A stretch of DNA of 47,105 bases from Defluviitaleaceae bacterium. Its GTDB lineage: Bacteria; Bacillota; Clostridia; Lachnospirales; WQUN01. The position numbers and the translations under genes are program-made. The stretch's first letter is position 1; each line of letters opens with the position of its first letter. The stretch covers positions 1 to 47,105 of the forward strand of contig WRAH01000021.1 in NCBI GenBank assembly GCA_009780315.1, given 5' to 3'. Of the stretch, positions 18,705-26,812 are shown piece by piece. Below the pieces are notes generated by a model, which did not search any database, was not told where the DNA came from, and saw only the letters and a list, made by a program, of their open reading frames with translations.

Positions 18705-19187
18705 CTGAAAATCACAGATATTGACATATCCAATCAAGAGTTTATTTTTGCATCTATTCATATGTTGGCGAACCGCCTACAAACTTTAGGCGACAAAATT
18801 GACCCAATTATAACCAGTAAACAATGGTTTATGCTTGTGGCAATATCACATTTCAAAGATACACCACCCAACATAGGTGATATAGCAACAGCTTTAGGAA
18901 CATCACGGCAAAACATAAAAAAGATGGCAAACATATTAAAGCGACACGGCGTTTTGACAATGGAAAAGGACAAAAACGATTTAAGGCGTATTCAATTATT
19001 TCTAACTGAAAAATGTTTTGAATACTTCCAAAGCAGAACGCATTTGGAACGTGATTATATGACAAGAATTTTCGCAGACATGGACGATAACTTTCTTGCT
19101 GTGTTGGCTAGTGGCATGGGAAAGTTAATAGAAAACACGGATATGTTGTTGGAGGACGGTGATGATGGTGCAGAAAAATACGAATAA
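18705..19187 (+). CDS. MarR-family transcriptional regulator (probable CTG start)
   Basis: A winged-helix regulator with MarR architecture: helices around SKQWFMLVAISHF, the HTH NIGDIATALGTSRQNIKKMANILKRHGVL and the wing MEKDKNDLRRIQLFLTEKC. The first ATG (18762) would remove helix 1 and has no binding site. A CTG at 18705 has GGAGGAG a few bases upstream, is in frame and adds 19 residues (LKITDIDISNQEFIFASIH) that fit the family's N-terminal helix; an in-frame TGA lies just before it. I therefore place the start at 18705 (160 residues). It overlaps the flavodoxin gene and probably represses the unit. Confidence 0.75.
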   Translation: MKITDIDISNQEFIFASIHMLANRLQTLGDKIDPIITSKQWFMLVAISHFKDTPPNIGDIATALGTSRQNIKKMANILKRHGVLTMEKDKNDLRRIQLFLTEKCFEYFQSRTHLERDYMTRIFADMDDNFLAVLASGMGKLIENTDMLLEDGDDGAEKYE

Positions 19188-19743
19188 CGCCCCTAATAGG
19201 TTACAGCCTATACGAAAAATAGCAGTAACCTACAAATCCCAATATGGCACAACAAAACAGTATGCTGGGTGGATAGCACAAGAACTTAATGCCACTCTAC
19301 TAGAATTATCCGAAGCAAAAAATACAGACTTAACTAGATATGACCTAATAATCCACGGCGGCGGACTATACGCAGGTGGAATTGGTGGCTTAAAAACTGT
19401 ATTGAAAAAGTCCCATAAGTCACTTGTCGTTTTTACCGTAGGACTTGCCGACCCTAAAACTGCTGATTATTTTGAAATTCTTAAAATGGGATTTACAGAA
19501 GAACAACTATCGCAGACAAAAGTATTTCATTTGCGTGGTGGGATTGATTATAGTAAGTTGAATTTTCTCCATAAAGGTATGATGGCGGCACGACATAAAT
19601 ACTTTAACATGAAAAGCCCCGCTGAACTATCCGAGGAAGATAAGGAGTTTATAACAACTTACGGTGATAAAGTTGACTTTGTAGATAAGGTGGAGATTGA
19701 GCCTTTGGTTGCTTATGTGAGAGGTAAAATTGGAATTGAATAA
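19162..19743 (+). CDS. Flavodoxin-like protein
   Basis: About 193 residues. The FMN phosphate-loop region KIAVTYKSQYGTTKQYAGWIAQEL (about 18-41) and the following strands (YDLIIHGGGLYAGGIGGL, SLVVFTVGLADP) match flavodoxin-domain proteins of the protoporphyrinogen-oxidase-like group. Its start lies inside the marR-type gene with GGAGG six to nine bases before tandem ATGs (19162, 19165). It probably handles electron transfer or quinone/oxidative stress under MarR control (inference). A 44-bp piece of this gene (19599-19642) is duplicated downstream at 20655. Confidence 0.8.
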   Translation: MMVQKNTNNAPNRLQPIRKIAVTYKSQYGTTKQYAGWIAQELNATLLELSEAKNTDLTRYDLIIHGGGLYAGGIGGLKTVLKKSHKSLVVFTVGLADPKTADYFEILKMGFTEEQLSQTKVFHLRGGIDYSKLNFLHKGMMAARHKYFNMKSPAELSEEDKEFITTYGDKVDFVDKVEIEPLVAYVRGKIGIE

Positions 19744-19750
19744 AGGCACT

Positions 19751-19775
19751 ACTTCGGGTTAACTTGACCCGAAGT
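19751..19775. repeat. 25-bp palindrome, copy 3 of 3
   Basis: The most perfect copy: ACTTCGGG (19751-19758) and CCCGAAGT (19768-19775) with a nine-base centre. It lies eight bases past the flavodoxin stop and upstream of the methyltransferase gene, which has a weak TATAAG at 19784-19789. Confidence 0.7.
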
Positions 19776-19823
19776 TAATAGCGTATAAGGCTACAAGTAA
19801 ATCAACTCACAGGAGGAAACCTT

Positions 19824-20654
19824 ATGTTTAACAATCTAATGAAATACACAGAGAAACCTCAACTATATACACCAAGCACTAACAGCCTATGGAATGACGA
19901 GCATATTTCAAAAGGTATGCTCGAAGCCCATTTGCATCCTAATTGGGATGCTGCAACACGCAATCACAAATTTATTGAAGAGTCTGTAAAATGGATTGCA
20001 AAAATTACACCGCCCAGTGAATTTAATAACCTACTGGACTTAGGTTGCGGACCAGGTCTATATGCTGAACGATTTGCAAAAGTAGGATACGCAGTTACAG
20101 GTATAGATTTTTCTGAGCGTTCTGTTGAGTATGCAAAGAAGCAAGCTATACTAAGCGGCAGTAACATATCCTATCACTACAAAAACTATCTAACCCTTGA
20201 TTATACGGAGCAATTTGATGTTATAACATTGATATACTGCGATTATGCACCGCTATCAATAAATGACAGACTCACCCTGTTAAAAGTTGTTTATAAAGCG
20301 TTAAAACCTAATGGAAAATTTGTTCTTGATGTGTTTACGCCCAAAATGCGAAAAGCAGAAAAAAACTCATGGAGCAATAACAAAAGCGGCAGCTTTTATA
20401 GCGAGAAGCCCCATATCTGCTTAGAACGAACATACCAATATGACGATGATGACAATACAGAACTAGACAGTATTGTTGTGATAACGGATGAAAAAATCGA
20501 GTGCTACAATATTTGGAATCACTACTTTACTAAAGAAATGCTAATTGACGAGATTATGCCGACTGGTTTCAGCCAATACGAATTTTACGGTGATGTTGCA
20601 GGGCATGAGTATTCTGAGAATGGAGAAACTATTTGCGGAATTTTTACAAAATAG
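19824..20654 (+). CDS. Class I SAM-dependent methyltransferase
   Basis: 276 residues. Motif I LDLGCGPG (71-78), the acidic end of strand 2 in VTGIDFSERSVEYAKKQA, the QFDVITLIYCDYAPL segment of motif II and a post-motif LKPNGKFVLDVFTP are all present, so SAM binding is secure. The acceptor is unknown. GGAGGAAACCTT precedes the ATG. It stands alone between repeat copy 3 and a nitroreductase gene. The duplicated flavodoxin fragment begins exactly at its stop codon. Confidence 0.88.
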   Translation: MFNNLMKYTEKPQLYTPSTNSLWNDEHISKGMLEAHLHPNWDAATRNHKFIEESVKWIAKITPPSEFNNLLDLGCGPGLYAERFAKVGYAVTGIDFSERSVEYAKKQAILSGSNISYHYKNYLTLDYTEQFDVITLIYCDYAPLSINDRLTLLKVVYKALKPNGKFVLDVFTPKMRKAEKNSWSNNKSGSFYSEKPHICLERTYQYDDDDNTELDSIVVITDEKIECYNIWNHYFTKEMLIDEIMPTGFSQYEFYGDVAGHEYSENGETICGIFTK

Positions 20655-20698
20655 ATACTTTAACATGAAAAGCCCTGCTGAACTATCCGAGGAAGATA
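20655..20698 (+). pseudogene. 44-bp duplicated fragment of the flavodoxin gene
   Basis: This stretch repeats 19599-19642 with a single C/T difference (43 of 44 bases). In the flavodoxin gene it encodes YFNMKSPAELSEED. Here it lies between the methyltransferase stop and the nitroreductase Shine-Dalgarno and encodes nothing useful. It is probably the scar of a deleted flavodoxin paralogue or of a duplication that brought in the methyltransferase gene. Confidence 0.8.
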
Positions 20699-20717
20699 TC
20701 CACAGACGGAGGATAAT

Positions 20718-21257
20718 ATGGAGTTTAATGACGTTATTAAAAACAGATACTCTGTAAGAAAGTTTACAGACGAAAAAGTGTCGCAAGTATTGATTGATGA
20801 AATACTTGAAACTGGAAAACTTGCACCATCAGGCAATAATAATCAACCAACCATTGTTTATGTTTTGGACGAAGAAAAAATTGGCAAGCTAAGGGAAAAT
20901 TCTAAAACAAAAGAAACACGGATTAGCCCTGCCGCTTTCAAATCAAAGCAAGCATTTTTAATTTGTTACGACAAAACCAAAGAAGTAAAAAGACCTACCG
21001 ATAAATTTACGTTTGGAATAACGGATTCTAGCATAGTAGCAACTTATATGATGTTAAAAATAACCGAATTAGGTTTAGGGTCTGTTTGGGTCGGGTACTT
21101 CAATCCAGTATCAATCAAGGAAGTTTTAGAAATTCCAGATAATCATGAGGTGTCGGCTATACTTCCATTCGGACATATACACAAAAGCAGTAAACCAGAC
21201 CCAAGCGCAACAAGAAAACCTATTGAGGATTTTAGGATGGAATGGGTTGATAAGTAG
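20718..21257 (+). CDS. Nitroreductase-family FMN oxidoreductase
   Basis: 179 residues. The N-terminal NRYSVRKFTDEKVSQ carries the FMN-phosphate binding R-x-S-x-R pattern, followed by GKLAPSGNNNQP, and GLGSVWVGYFNP in the C-terminal half, as in small nitroreductases. It likely reduces quinones, nitro compounds or similar electrophiles with NAD(P)H. The ATG is preceded by CGGAGG. It fits functionally with the neighbouring MarR/flavodoxin genes. Confidence 0.88.
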   Translation: MEFNDVIKNRYSVRKFTDEKVSQVLIDEILETGKLAPSGNNNQPTIVYVLDEEKIGKLRENSKTKETRISPAAFKSKQAFLICYDKTKEVKRPTDKFTFGITDSSIVATYMMLKITELGLGSVWVGYFNPVSIKEVLEIPDNHEVSAILPFGHIHKSSKPDPSATRKPIEDFRMEWVDK

Positions 21258-21326
21258 GTTACTGATGACAGCAAACCATTTAGCGTTTTTACAAAAATAC
21301 AAAAAGAATATAAACGAGGTGGATAT

Positions 21327-21929
21327 ATGCAAATAATCTATTACATTGGCGGTTCGCCATGCTCTGGCAAAAGCACGGTTGCAGAAATGATATGCGAAAA
21401 ATACGGCTTCCAATACTATAAGGCAGACGATTTTCTCATGGATTTTGTAGCAAAAGGCGTAGAAGATGGTAACGAATGGCTTACGCATATTTCCGAAATG
21501 ACACCCGACCAACTATGGCTTAGAGACCCTCAAAAGCTAAATGAAGAAGAATTGCTAACTTATAAAAATCTTTTCCCATATTTTAGCGAAGCAATTAGCA
21601 AGTTCGATAAAGACACATCTATTATTGAGGAGGGTGCAGCATTTTTACCGTCCTTGGTTAATACGGATGAAACACAATATATTTGTATAGTTCCAACAAA
21701 GGAGTTCCAAGTCAAGCATTTTTCGGAGCGTGAGTGGGTGCGGGAGTATCTATCCTCTTGTTCTGATGCGGACAAGGCTTTTAATAACTGGATGGAACGA
21801 GACTCCCTATTCGCATTATCTATATTAAATCAAGCTAAAGAAATGGAGTATAAAACTCTCATTGTTGATGGCACTAAAGACATTGAAGAAAGCTATCAAT
21901 TTGCTAAAGAAGCCTTTGGTTTGCAGTAA
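21327..21929 (+). CDS. P-loop kinase-like protein (AAA_33/zeta-like)
   Basis: 200 residues. Walker A is GSPCSGKST (9-17), followed by EKYGFQYYKADDFLMDF with an acidic pair in the substrate region, and IIEEGAAFLPSLV. The layout is that of small nucleoside/antibiotic phosphotransferase-type P-loop kinases. No specific substrate can be assigned. AGGTGG stands four bases before the ATG. It lies in the accessory block with other single-gene detoxification functions. Confidence 0.7.
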   Translation: MQIIYYIGGSPCSGKSTVAEMICEKYGFQYYKADDFLMDFVAKGVEDGNEWLTHISEMTPDQLWLRDPQKLNEEELLTYKNLFPYFSEAISKFDKDTSIIEEGAAFLPSLVNTDETQYICIVPTKEFQVKHFSEREWVREYLSSCSDADKAFNNWMERDSLFALSILNQAKEMEYKTLIVDGTKDIEESYQFAKEAFGLQ

Positions 21930-22034
21930 ATTTAATAAATTAAGCCAAAAGCATTTAAGAAAGACAGGGCTATGCAGTGTTGTTATATGGGAAATTAAAT
22001 AAGTTAAAAAGTAATTTAATTTTGGAGGAGCTTC

Positions 22035-22103
22035 ATGAATGTAGGTTATCATCTACTTGCCGCACATGAGTGTGAGCGTATCAATCAAAAACAATTATTT
22101 TGA
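22035..22103 (+). CDS. Possible 22-residue peptide
   Basis: A short frame (MNVGYHLLAAHECERINQKQ then LF) with an excellent GGAGGAG six bases before its ATG. It may be the surviving N-terminus of a deleted gene or a small peptide. The promoter of the next gene overlaps its stop. Nothing indicates a function. Confidence 0.25.
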   Translation: MNVGYHLLAAHECERINQKQLF

Positions 22104-22127
22104 GTATTGTTGTCCTCGTGCTATAAT
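22099..22127 (+). promoter_or_regulatory. Promoter for the 22184 gene
   Basis: TTTGAG (22099-22104), a 17-bp spacer and TATAAT (22122-22127), with the start codon 57 bp downstream. Confidence 0.45.
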
Positions 22128-22183
22128 CTTTGCCACAACAAACAATCAATTGAACATAATTTATATTTGTGGAGGTTATAAAA

Positions 22184-22717
22184 GTGGAAAAAGCCATTGA
22201 AACATATATAAAAGACTGCACTAAGCCGTTTCCAGTTGAAACACAAGTATTTGTGTTGAAATTACATCAGCGTTTAGTGAATTTTGGTTTCAAGTGTGAA
22301 GTAAAAAACAAAAGATTTAGCACGGTAGGGAATTATTTTTTATATTCATATAAAAGAAAACGGATAGAGGACATATGGATAATAAAAATAAACCCTAACG
22401 ATTGTGCGCTTAGATTTAATGCTAAATACGCAAGTATTTACGCAGATTTTATTGAAAATTTACCCTCATATTTACTGAATATAATAACAACTGGTGACGG
22501 GTGCAGTTATAATCCCATGCCTGAAAAATGTCAAGCAGCAATTATAGAAAATAAATTTGGAATGGAATATATTATCAACGTCAATGGAACGCAATATATA
22601 AAGTGTAACAGTAAATGTTGCGCGGCTTGCGATTTTTGGATACCGCTGACTGACTTAACAATTGAAGTAAACCAGGCTATTGAGGATTGGATTGAACTAG
22701 AATTATCACATTTATAG
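22184..22717 (+). CDS. Hypothetical protein, 177 residues
   Basis: Not recognised. GTG at 22184 follows GGAGG by eight bases; the frame also opens at an upstream GTG (22169) that overlaps this binding site, so 22184 is preferred. The protein starts VEKAIETYIKDCTKPFP, is mixed alpha/beta without membrane segments or signal peptide, and carries a cysteine-rich patch near the C-terminus (CNSKCCAACDFW) that could bind metal. It has its own promoter and stands alone in the accessory block. Confidence 0.6.
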   Translation: MEKAIETYIKDCTKPFPVETQVFVLKLHQRLVNFGFKCEVKNKRFSTVGNYFLYSYKRKRIEDIWIIKINPNDCALRFNAKYASIYADFIENLPSYLLNIITTGDGCSYNPMPEKCQAAIIENKFGMEYIINVNGTQYIKCNSKCCAACDFWIPLTDLTIEVNQAIEDWIELELSHL

Positions 22718-23219
22718 ATAATCGTGCCTAATAAGCATTTTCTACAGTTGGAGTGTTCGCAGTTTCGTGCCGGTAGGCACAATAGCCCTCGGCAGTGGCG
22801 CACCGCATCGGCTCTGGTTGTGTATAAGTACGCACCCTATGCAAAACGATGCGCTGATGTTCAAGTGTTTTCATGAAGTAGGTATAAAAAAGATGCTCAA
22901 ACGAGCATCCTCTATCACCCTTTATCTTCACAGCCAAAACGCCTTATTTATGCCTTAAATGAGCCGACAACATCATTAAAAAATCCAGATAAAAAATTTG
23001 AAACACGAAACGAACTATTTAAAATGAGTGCAAAAGAAATGGCTGATAAAGCTGAAAAATACAATGTATTCAATATCATGTGAAATGAAGAAGGCACAAT
23101 TGAAAACACTTTAAAAATGCTTGAAGCACATTTTTGTTTGTAATATTGAGTGAAAGCAAATAAAATGCAACATTTAAAAAAATTATATATTAAGATTTGG
23201 GCGCAAAGGAGCAAAATAA
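22718..23219 (+). other. Decayed intergenic stretch
   Basis: 502 bp with no convincing intact gene. It contains a perfect GATGCTC/GAGCATC hairpin (22892-22898/22903-22909) and a remnant reading frame from about 22906 to 23083 that lacks a start (ending FKMSAKEMADKAEKYNVFN). After its TGA it continues in the same frame (NEEGTIENTLKMLEAHFCL) to 23142. That pattern suggests an in-frame stop in a dead gene. Short frames on both strands near 22.73-22.96 kb have no ribosome binding site. Confidence 0.5.
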
Positions 23220-24299
23220 ATGGATAATACACTCCAACAAAAATTAGCAGACAAAAATAAAAAGCTGATTGACATGGTTATAGAACGGGCAAAAAGAGAT
23301 TTTCCAGAAGATATTGCGTTAATCGGACTGACAGGCTCGTTTAGCACAAATGATTTTCATGAGAAAAGTGACATCGACTTAATCATAGTAAATAATACTG
23401 ACAGAGGCTGGCAAATAGGAAGCTGCTTTATTTTTGATGATGTAGGGTACGATATTTACTGTACCCCTTGGGATAATCTCGAAAAGAAAGCTGAACTTGA
23501 TAGCTTTGATGTTTCAGTTTTGACTCATTTGCAAGTTTTATACTGTGCCCAACCAGCGTATTTGGACAGGCTTAATGGTTTAAAAGAAAAAGCTTTGCAA
23601 AAATTATCAGAGGGTATAACCGCCGATAGCATTTATAGAGCCGACAAATATATTAACCTAGCCAAACAAGATTATGCTGATATATTATTGTCGAATAATT
23701 TAGGAAATGTACGTTATGCTTCAGGCACTCTTTTGCTTAATGTAATCAACAGCATTGTAAGCCTGAATAATACTTGTATTAAACGAGGGGTAAAACGATA
23801 TCTTGAAGAATTATCAACCTACAAATATCTACCAGAAGATTTTGAAATACTGCACACATCTCTTGTGGATGCAAAGTCCGTTGAGGATATACAAAGGTAT
23901 TCGGGTTTGCTCTTATCCACTGTAATCTTGCTTCGCAAAAAACTGTATCAGACTTATGTTGCGAAACCTATACCAAACTATGATAATCTCAAGGGATGGT
24001 ACGAGGAATGTTGGTGCAATTTAAGGAATAAGCTCAAGCTTGGAGTTGCACAAAAAGATAAGTTTTACACTTTCTTGATTGCAGAAAGCGCGCAGAGTTA
24101 TTTTGATGAAATGACGGAGCGTATTGGAACAAAGAAGTATGATGTAATGCAATATTTTGATTCGGACAATCTGGATAAACTTCTGACTGAGTTTTTGAAA
24201 ATTATGGACGAACATTTACAAACGTATGAAAAAGTGGGGCGTAAGGTACAACATTACGATAGCTTTGAAGCATTATATAAATCCTACATGAAACAGTAG
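23220..24299 (+). CDS. Nucleotidyltransferase-domain protein
   Basis: 359 residues. The N-terminal fold is a minimal nucleotidyltransferase: LTGSFSTNDFHEKSDIDLIIV gives G39-S40 and the metal pair D51-x-D53, with a third acidic site near DIYCT. The remaining ~230 residues are helical. This arrangement occurs in aminoglycoside and lincosamide nucleotidyltransferases and in many uncharacterised relatives, so antibiotic modification is possible but unproven. AAAGGAG precedes the ATG. It closes the accessory block. Confidence 0.75.
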   Translation: MDNTLQQKLADKNKKLIDMVIERAKRDFPEDIALIGLTGSFSTNDFHEKSDIDLIIVNNTDRGWQIGSCFIFDDVGYDIYCTPWDNLEKKAELDSFDVSVLTHLQVLYCAQPAYLDRLNGLKEKALQKLSEGITADSIYRADKYINLAKQDYADILLSNNLGNVRYASGTLLLNVINSIVSLNNTCIKRGVKRYLEELSTYKYLPEDFEILHTSLVDAKSVEDIQRYSGLLLSTVILLRKKLYQTYVAKPIPNYDNLKGWYEECWCNLRNKLKLGVAQKDKFYTFLIAESAQSYFDEMTERIGTKKYDVMQYFDSDNLDKLLTEFLKIMDEHLQTYEKVGRKVQHYDSFEALYKSYMKQ

Positions 24300-24381
24300 A
24301 CCAAAATACCATATTTTTGGTATGATTAAATAAACAATATTCTACTTCGCCATGAGTGCGACAAAGAAAGGAAAAAATAAA

Positions 24382-24705
24382 ATGGCAAATTTTACAGTAT
24401 GTACGGAAAATGATGTACAGTATTTAGATATCCGCAAAGCCATGGGGTCTGGACTAAGAACCCTAGAGGAAATTAAGACCGCCACAAATGTTTGCGGCAT
24501 ATGCGAAGGATGCGGAGAACATTTGGATTGGATATTATCAACAGTATGTCGCTGTTTGGGCATATCCATGGCAGCCGTTGTAGAAGCAGTTAAAAATGGG
24601 GCTGATACAGTAGAAAAAGTAGGAGAAATGACTAAAGCTGGAACTGCCCCAGACTGTGGCAGATGTAAAATATTGATTGAAAACATAGTGGCTATAGGTA
24701 AGTAA
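24382..24705 (+). CDS. BFD-like [2Fe-2S]-binding protein
   Basis: 107 residues. The C-terminal half has the classic BFD arrangement: CRC (C-x-C), about 33 residues, then CGRC (C-x2-C). The N-terminal half contains a related unit, with C7 and CGICEGC, so the protein looks like two BFD-like modules in tandem. BFD-like domains bind [2Fe-2S] and pass electrons or iron to partners. The start is taken at 24382 (MANFTVCTEN) with an AAAGGA site; an upstream in-frame ATG at 24352 lacks one. Confidence 0.75.
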   Translation: MANFTVCTENDVQYLDIRKAMGSGLRTLEEIKTATNVCGICEGCGEHLDWILSTVCRCLGISMAAVVEAVKNGADTVEKVGEMTKAGTAPDCGRCKILIENIVAIGK

Positions 24706-24707
24706 TC

Positions 24708-24755
24708 AAAAGCCATCATGTAAAGTATAAAAACTTTGCATGATGGCTTTTTTAT
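24708..24755. terminator. Bidirectional terminator
   Basis: AAAAGCCATCATG (24708-24720) and CATGATGGCTTTT (24739-24751) form a 13-bp stem with an inner AAAGT/ACTTT stem and T runs on both outer sides. It separates the convergent BFD and flippase genes. Confidence 0.9.
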
Positions 24756-24759
24756 TTCC

Positions 24760-26343
24760 TCAAATTTTTTCCAATGATACTTCTACCGAATCTGATTTTT
24801 TTGTTTGCTTGGCAAACAATCGCTGTATTTCTTCTTTAGAAATGCACCCTGATAATAAAACGCCAATGAGAAAGATAATTCCAAACAGTGAAAGTGTCAC
24901 AACAAGTCTTAACCGTAACCCAGTTAAATCCAATAAAAATCTATCAGAAATAAACCTTGCAGAAAGTCCAGCGGCAATAGCGGCAATGAGAGGCTTTATA
25001 AACCAGCGGCTAAACTCCATTTCTAATGGCATGAACTGACGGATTTTATATAATCCAAGGGCAATGACCACCACTAGGGATACTAACCAGCCAAATATGT
25101 AAGCACTCAACCCAAATTGCGGAACAAAGAAGAAAATAAAACCAATGGAAATACCCGAAGAGATTAGACTATTGCGGAAAATAAACATCTGACAACCAAG
25201 CCCATTTAGCACACCAGAAAGCACAATTTGCATGTAAATAAACGGACACATAATGCCTAGAAGCATTAACATAAATCCTATTGGCTGATTATAAATTGCC
25301 ATGCCCAGTTCATCACCAAAGAAGATAAATAGTGCCGCCGCACCCATGCCTGTCACTGCGGCAAAAAGTAAAGCCTTAGAAGCCATGCTAGAAACACCCC
25401 GCATGTCTCTAGCCGCCATGGCCTCACTAACAGCAGGCACAATGGTTACACTTAAAGCAGTAAGTACAGCCGTTGGAAAGAAAATCAGTGGAATTGCCAT
25501 TCCGTTAATGCGTCCAAATTCGCTGATTGCCTCTGTAGCAGAAAGCCCATAAATTTGTAAGCGTTGTGGAATCAGTACATTTTCCCAAGCAGAAAGTAAC
25601 GACCCAGCCACGCGATTTCCAGTCAGGGGTAAAGCCATTCCCATGATGAGTGTAAGGCTTTGCGCAGCAGAAAGGGTTGGGAGTTTTTTTAGCTTACGCC
25701 CTTTCTTGTGAAACCGATATGCCACAAATACAAATAAGAAAGAAAATACTTCTTCGGCTACAATGGCTATGACAGCGGCGGCAGCAGCATATTCTAACCC
25801 TCGCGGAACAAAACGAGCGGCTATAAAATAAATAACAACCATACGCACAATTTGTTCTAAAACTTGGTTAGCCGCAGGTACTTTGGCTTCCTGTAAGCCA
25901 ATAAAGTATCCACGCATACAAGTTCCTGCTGCCATAAATGGAAATGCTAATGCTAAAATTTGTAAAGGCATCAAGGTTCGCGGGTCATTGAAAAAATATG
26001 TAGATAAAAGTTCTGCGCCAAAATATAACGCAATCGTGAGTAAAATACCTAGCCCAGTAGTAATGACCACGGACTGTTTTAACATGCGGCTCATATTACC
26101 GTATTCGCCCTTGGCTTGTTCCTGCGCAGTAAGTTTTGACACAGTTGTGTTAAACCCTGCGCAGGAGATACTCCAAGCCAGCGCGTACACAGGCATGATT
26201 AACTGATACAGCCCCATGCCTTCTGCACCCATGAGATTCGACATATAAATTCGATATACGAAGCCCAAAATCCTTGTAATGACCCCAGCGGCTGTTAGCG
26301 TCAATGCCCCTGTTAGAATGCGTCTGCGGTTAATTTTAACCAC
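24760..26343 (-). CDS. SpoVB-like polysaccharide/lipid flippase (MOP superfamily)
   Basis: About 527 residues with roughly 14 hydrophobic segments and the family start GALTLTAAGVITRILGFVYRIYMSNLMGAEGMGLYQL, as in Bacillus SpoVB, YtgP and related MurJ-like flippases. Such proteins export lipid-linked precursors; SpoVB acts in spore cortex formation. The assignment among SpoVB paralogues is open. The annotated GTG at 26343 lies inside the AGGAGG site. An ATT at 26334 has correct spacing and may be the true start. Confidence 0.85.
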   Translation of the reverse strand: MVKINRRRILTGALTLTAAGVITRILGFVYRIYMSNLMGAEGMGLYQLIMPVYALAWSISCAGFNTTVSKLTAQEQAKGEYGNMSRMLKQSVVITTGLGILLTIALYFGAELLSTYFFNDPRTLMPLQILALAFPFMAAGTCMRGYFIGLQEAKVPAANQVLEQIVRMVVIYFIAARFVPRGLEYAAAAAVIAIVAEEVFSFLFVFVAYRFHKKGRKLKKLPTLSAAQSLTLIMGMALPLTGNRVAGSLLSAWENVLIPQRLQIYGLSATEAISEFGRINGMAIPLIFFPTAVLTALSVTIVPAVSEAMAARDMRGVSSMASKALLFAAVTGMGAAALFIFFGDELGMAIYNQPIGFMLMLLGIMCPFIYMQIVLSGVLNGLGCQMFIFRNSLISSGISIGFIFFFVPQFGLSAYIFGWLVSLVVVIALGLYKIRQFMPLEMEFSRWFIKPLIAAIAAGLSARFISDRFLLDLTGLRLRLVVTLSLFGIIFLIGVLLSGCISKEEIQRLFAKQTKKSDSVEVSLEKI

Positions 26344-26391
26344 CTCCTACATGTCTAACATATGCCAAGCCATATTACGATATACGAGCTT

Positions 26392-26679
26392 TTATAATGC
26401 TTTTGCTTCAAAAATTTTTACGGATGTAGAAGCAACTAAATCTTTAATGTTTTCGCCAAGTTCAAGAAAGTGCGGCAATTTCATATGCTCATCCAATGCG
26501 GCTTTATCGTCCCATTCTTCAACGATAACAAATTTTAATGGATTTTCGCTGTCTGCATACAGGGTGTAAAACTTATTACCAGGCTCTTTTCTCGTTTCCG
26601 CAACACACTTGCCGGCAGCCTCAGTAAATTTTTGAGCCATACCATCTTTTACTTCAATAAATGCATGAACAATAACCAT
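26392..26679 (-). CDS. Antibiotic biosynthesis monooxygenase (ABM)-domain protein
   Basis: 95 residues, a single dimeric alpha-beta-barrel domain: MVIVHAFIEVKDGMAQKF at the start, EPGNKFYTLYADSENPLKFVIVEEWDDKAALDEHMKLPHF in the middle. These small proteins include quinol monooxygenases (YgiN-like) and enzymes of unknown substrate. The start at 26679 has GGAG eight bases upstream; the frame is open further but without a signal. It is divergent from gerS. Confidence 0.85.
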   Translation of the reverse strand: MVIVHAFIEVKDGMAQKFTEAAGKCVAETRKEPGNKFYTLYADSENPLKFVIVEEWDDKAALDEHMKLPHFLELGENIKDLVASTSVKIFEAKAL

Positions 26680-26812
26680 GTACCCATCTCCTTTATATTT
26701 AATAAATTTATCATACGAGGGTCGTCCGATGATGTCAATATAAATTACTGATTCTAAATTGCCCAAACCCTCCGTATAAATATATAAATTATTTTAAAAC
26801 GGAGGAGTTAAC

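Noticed and set aside
22728..22958. Small genes on both strands (about 63-69 residues)
   Set aside because: They overlap antisense, have no ribosome binding sites and lie in a decayed stretch. Neither resembles a known family to me.
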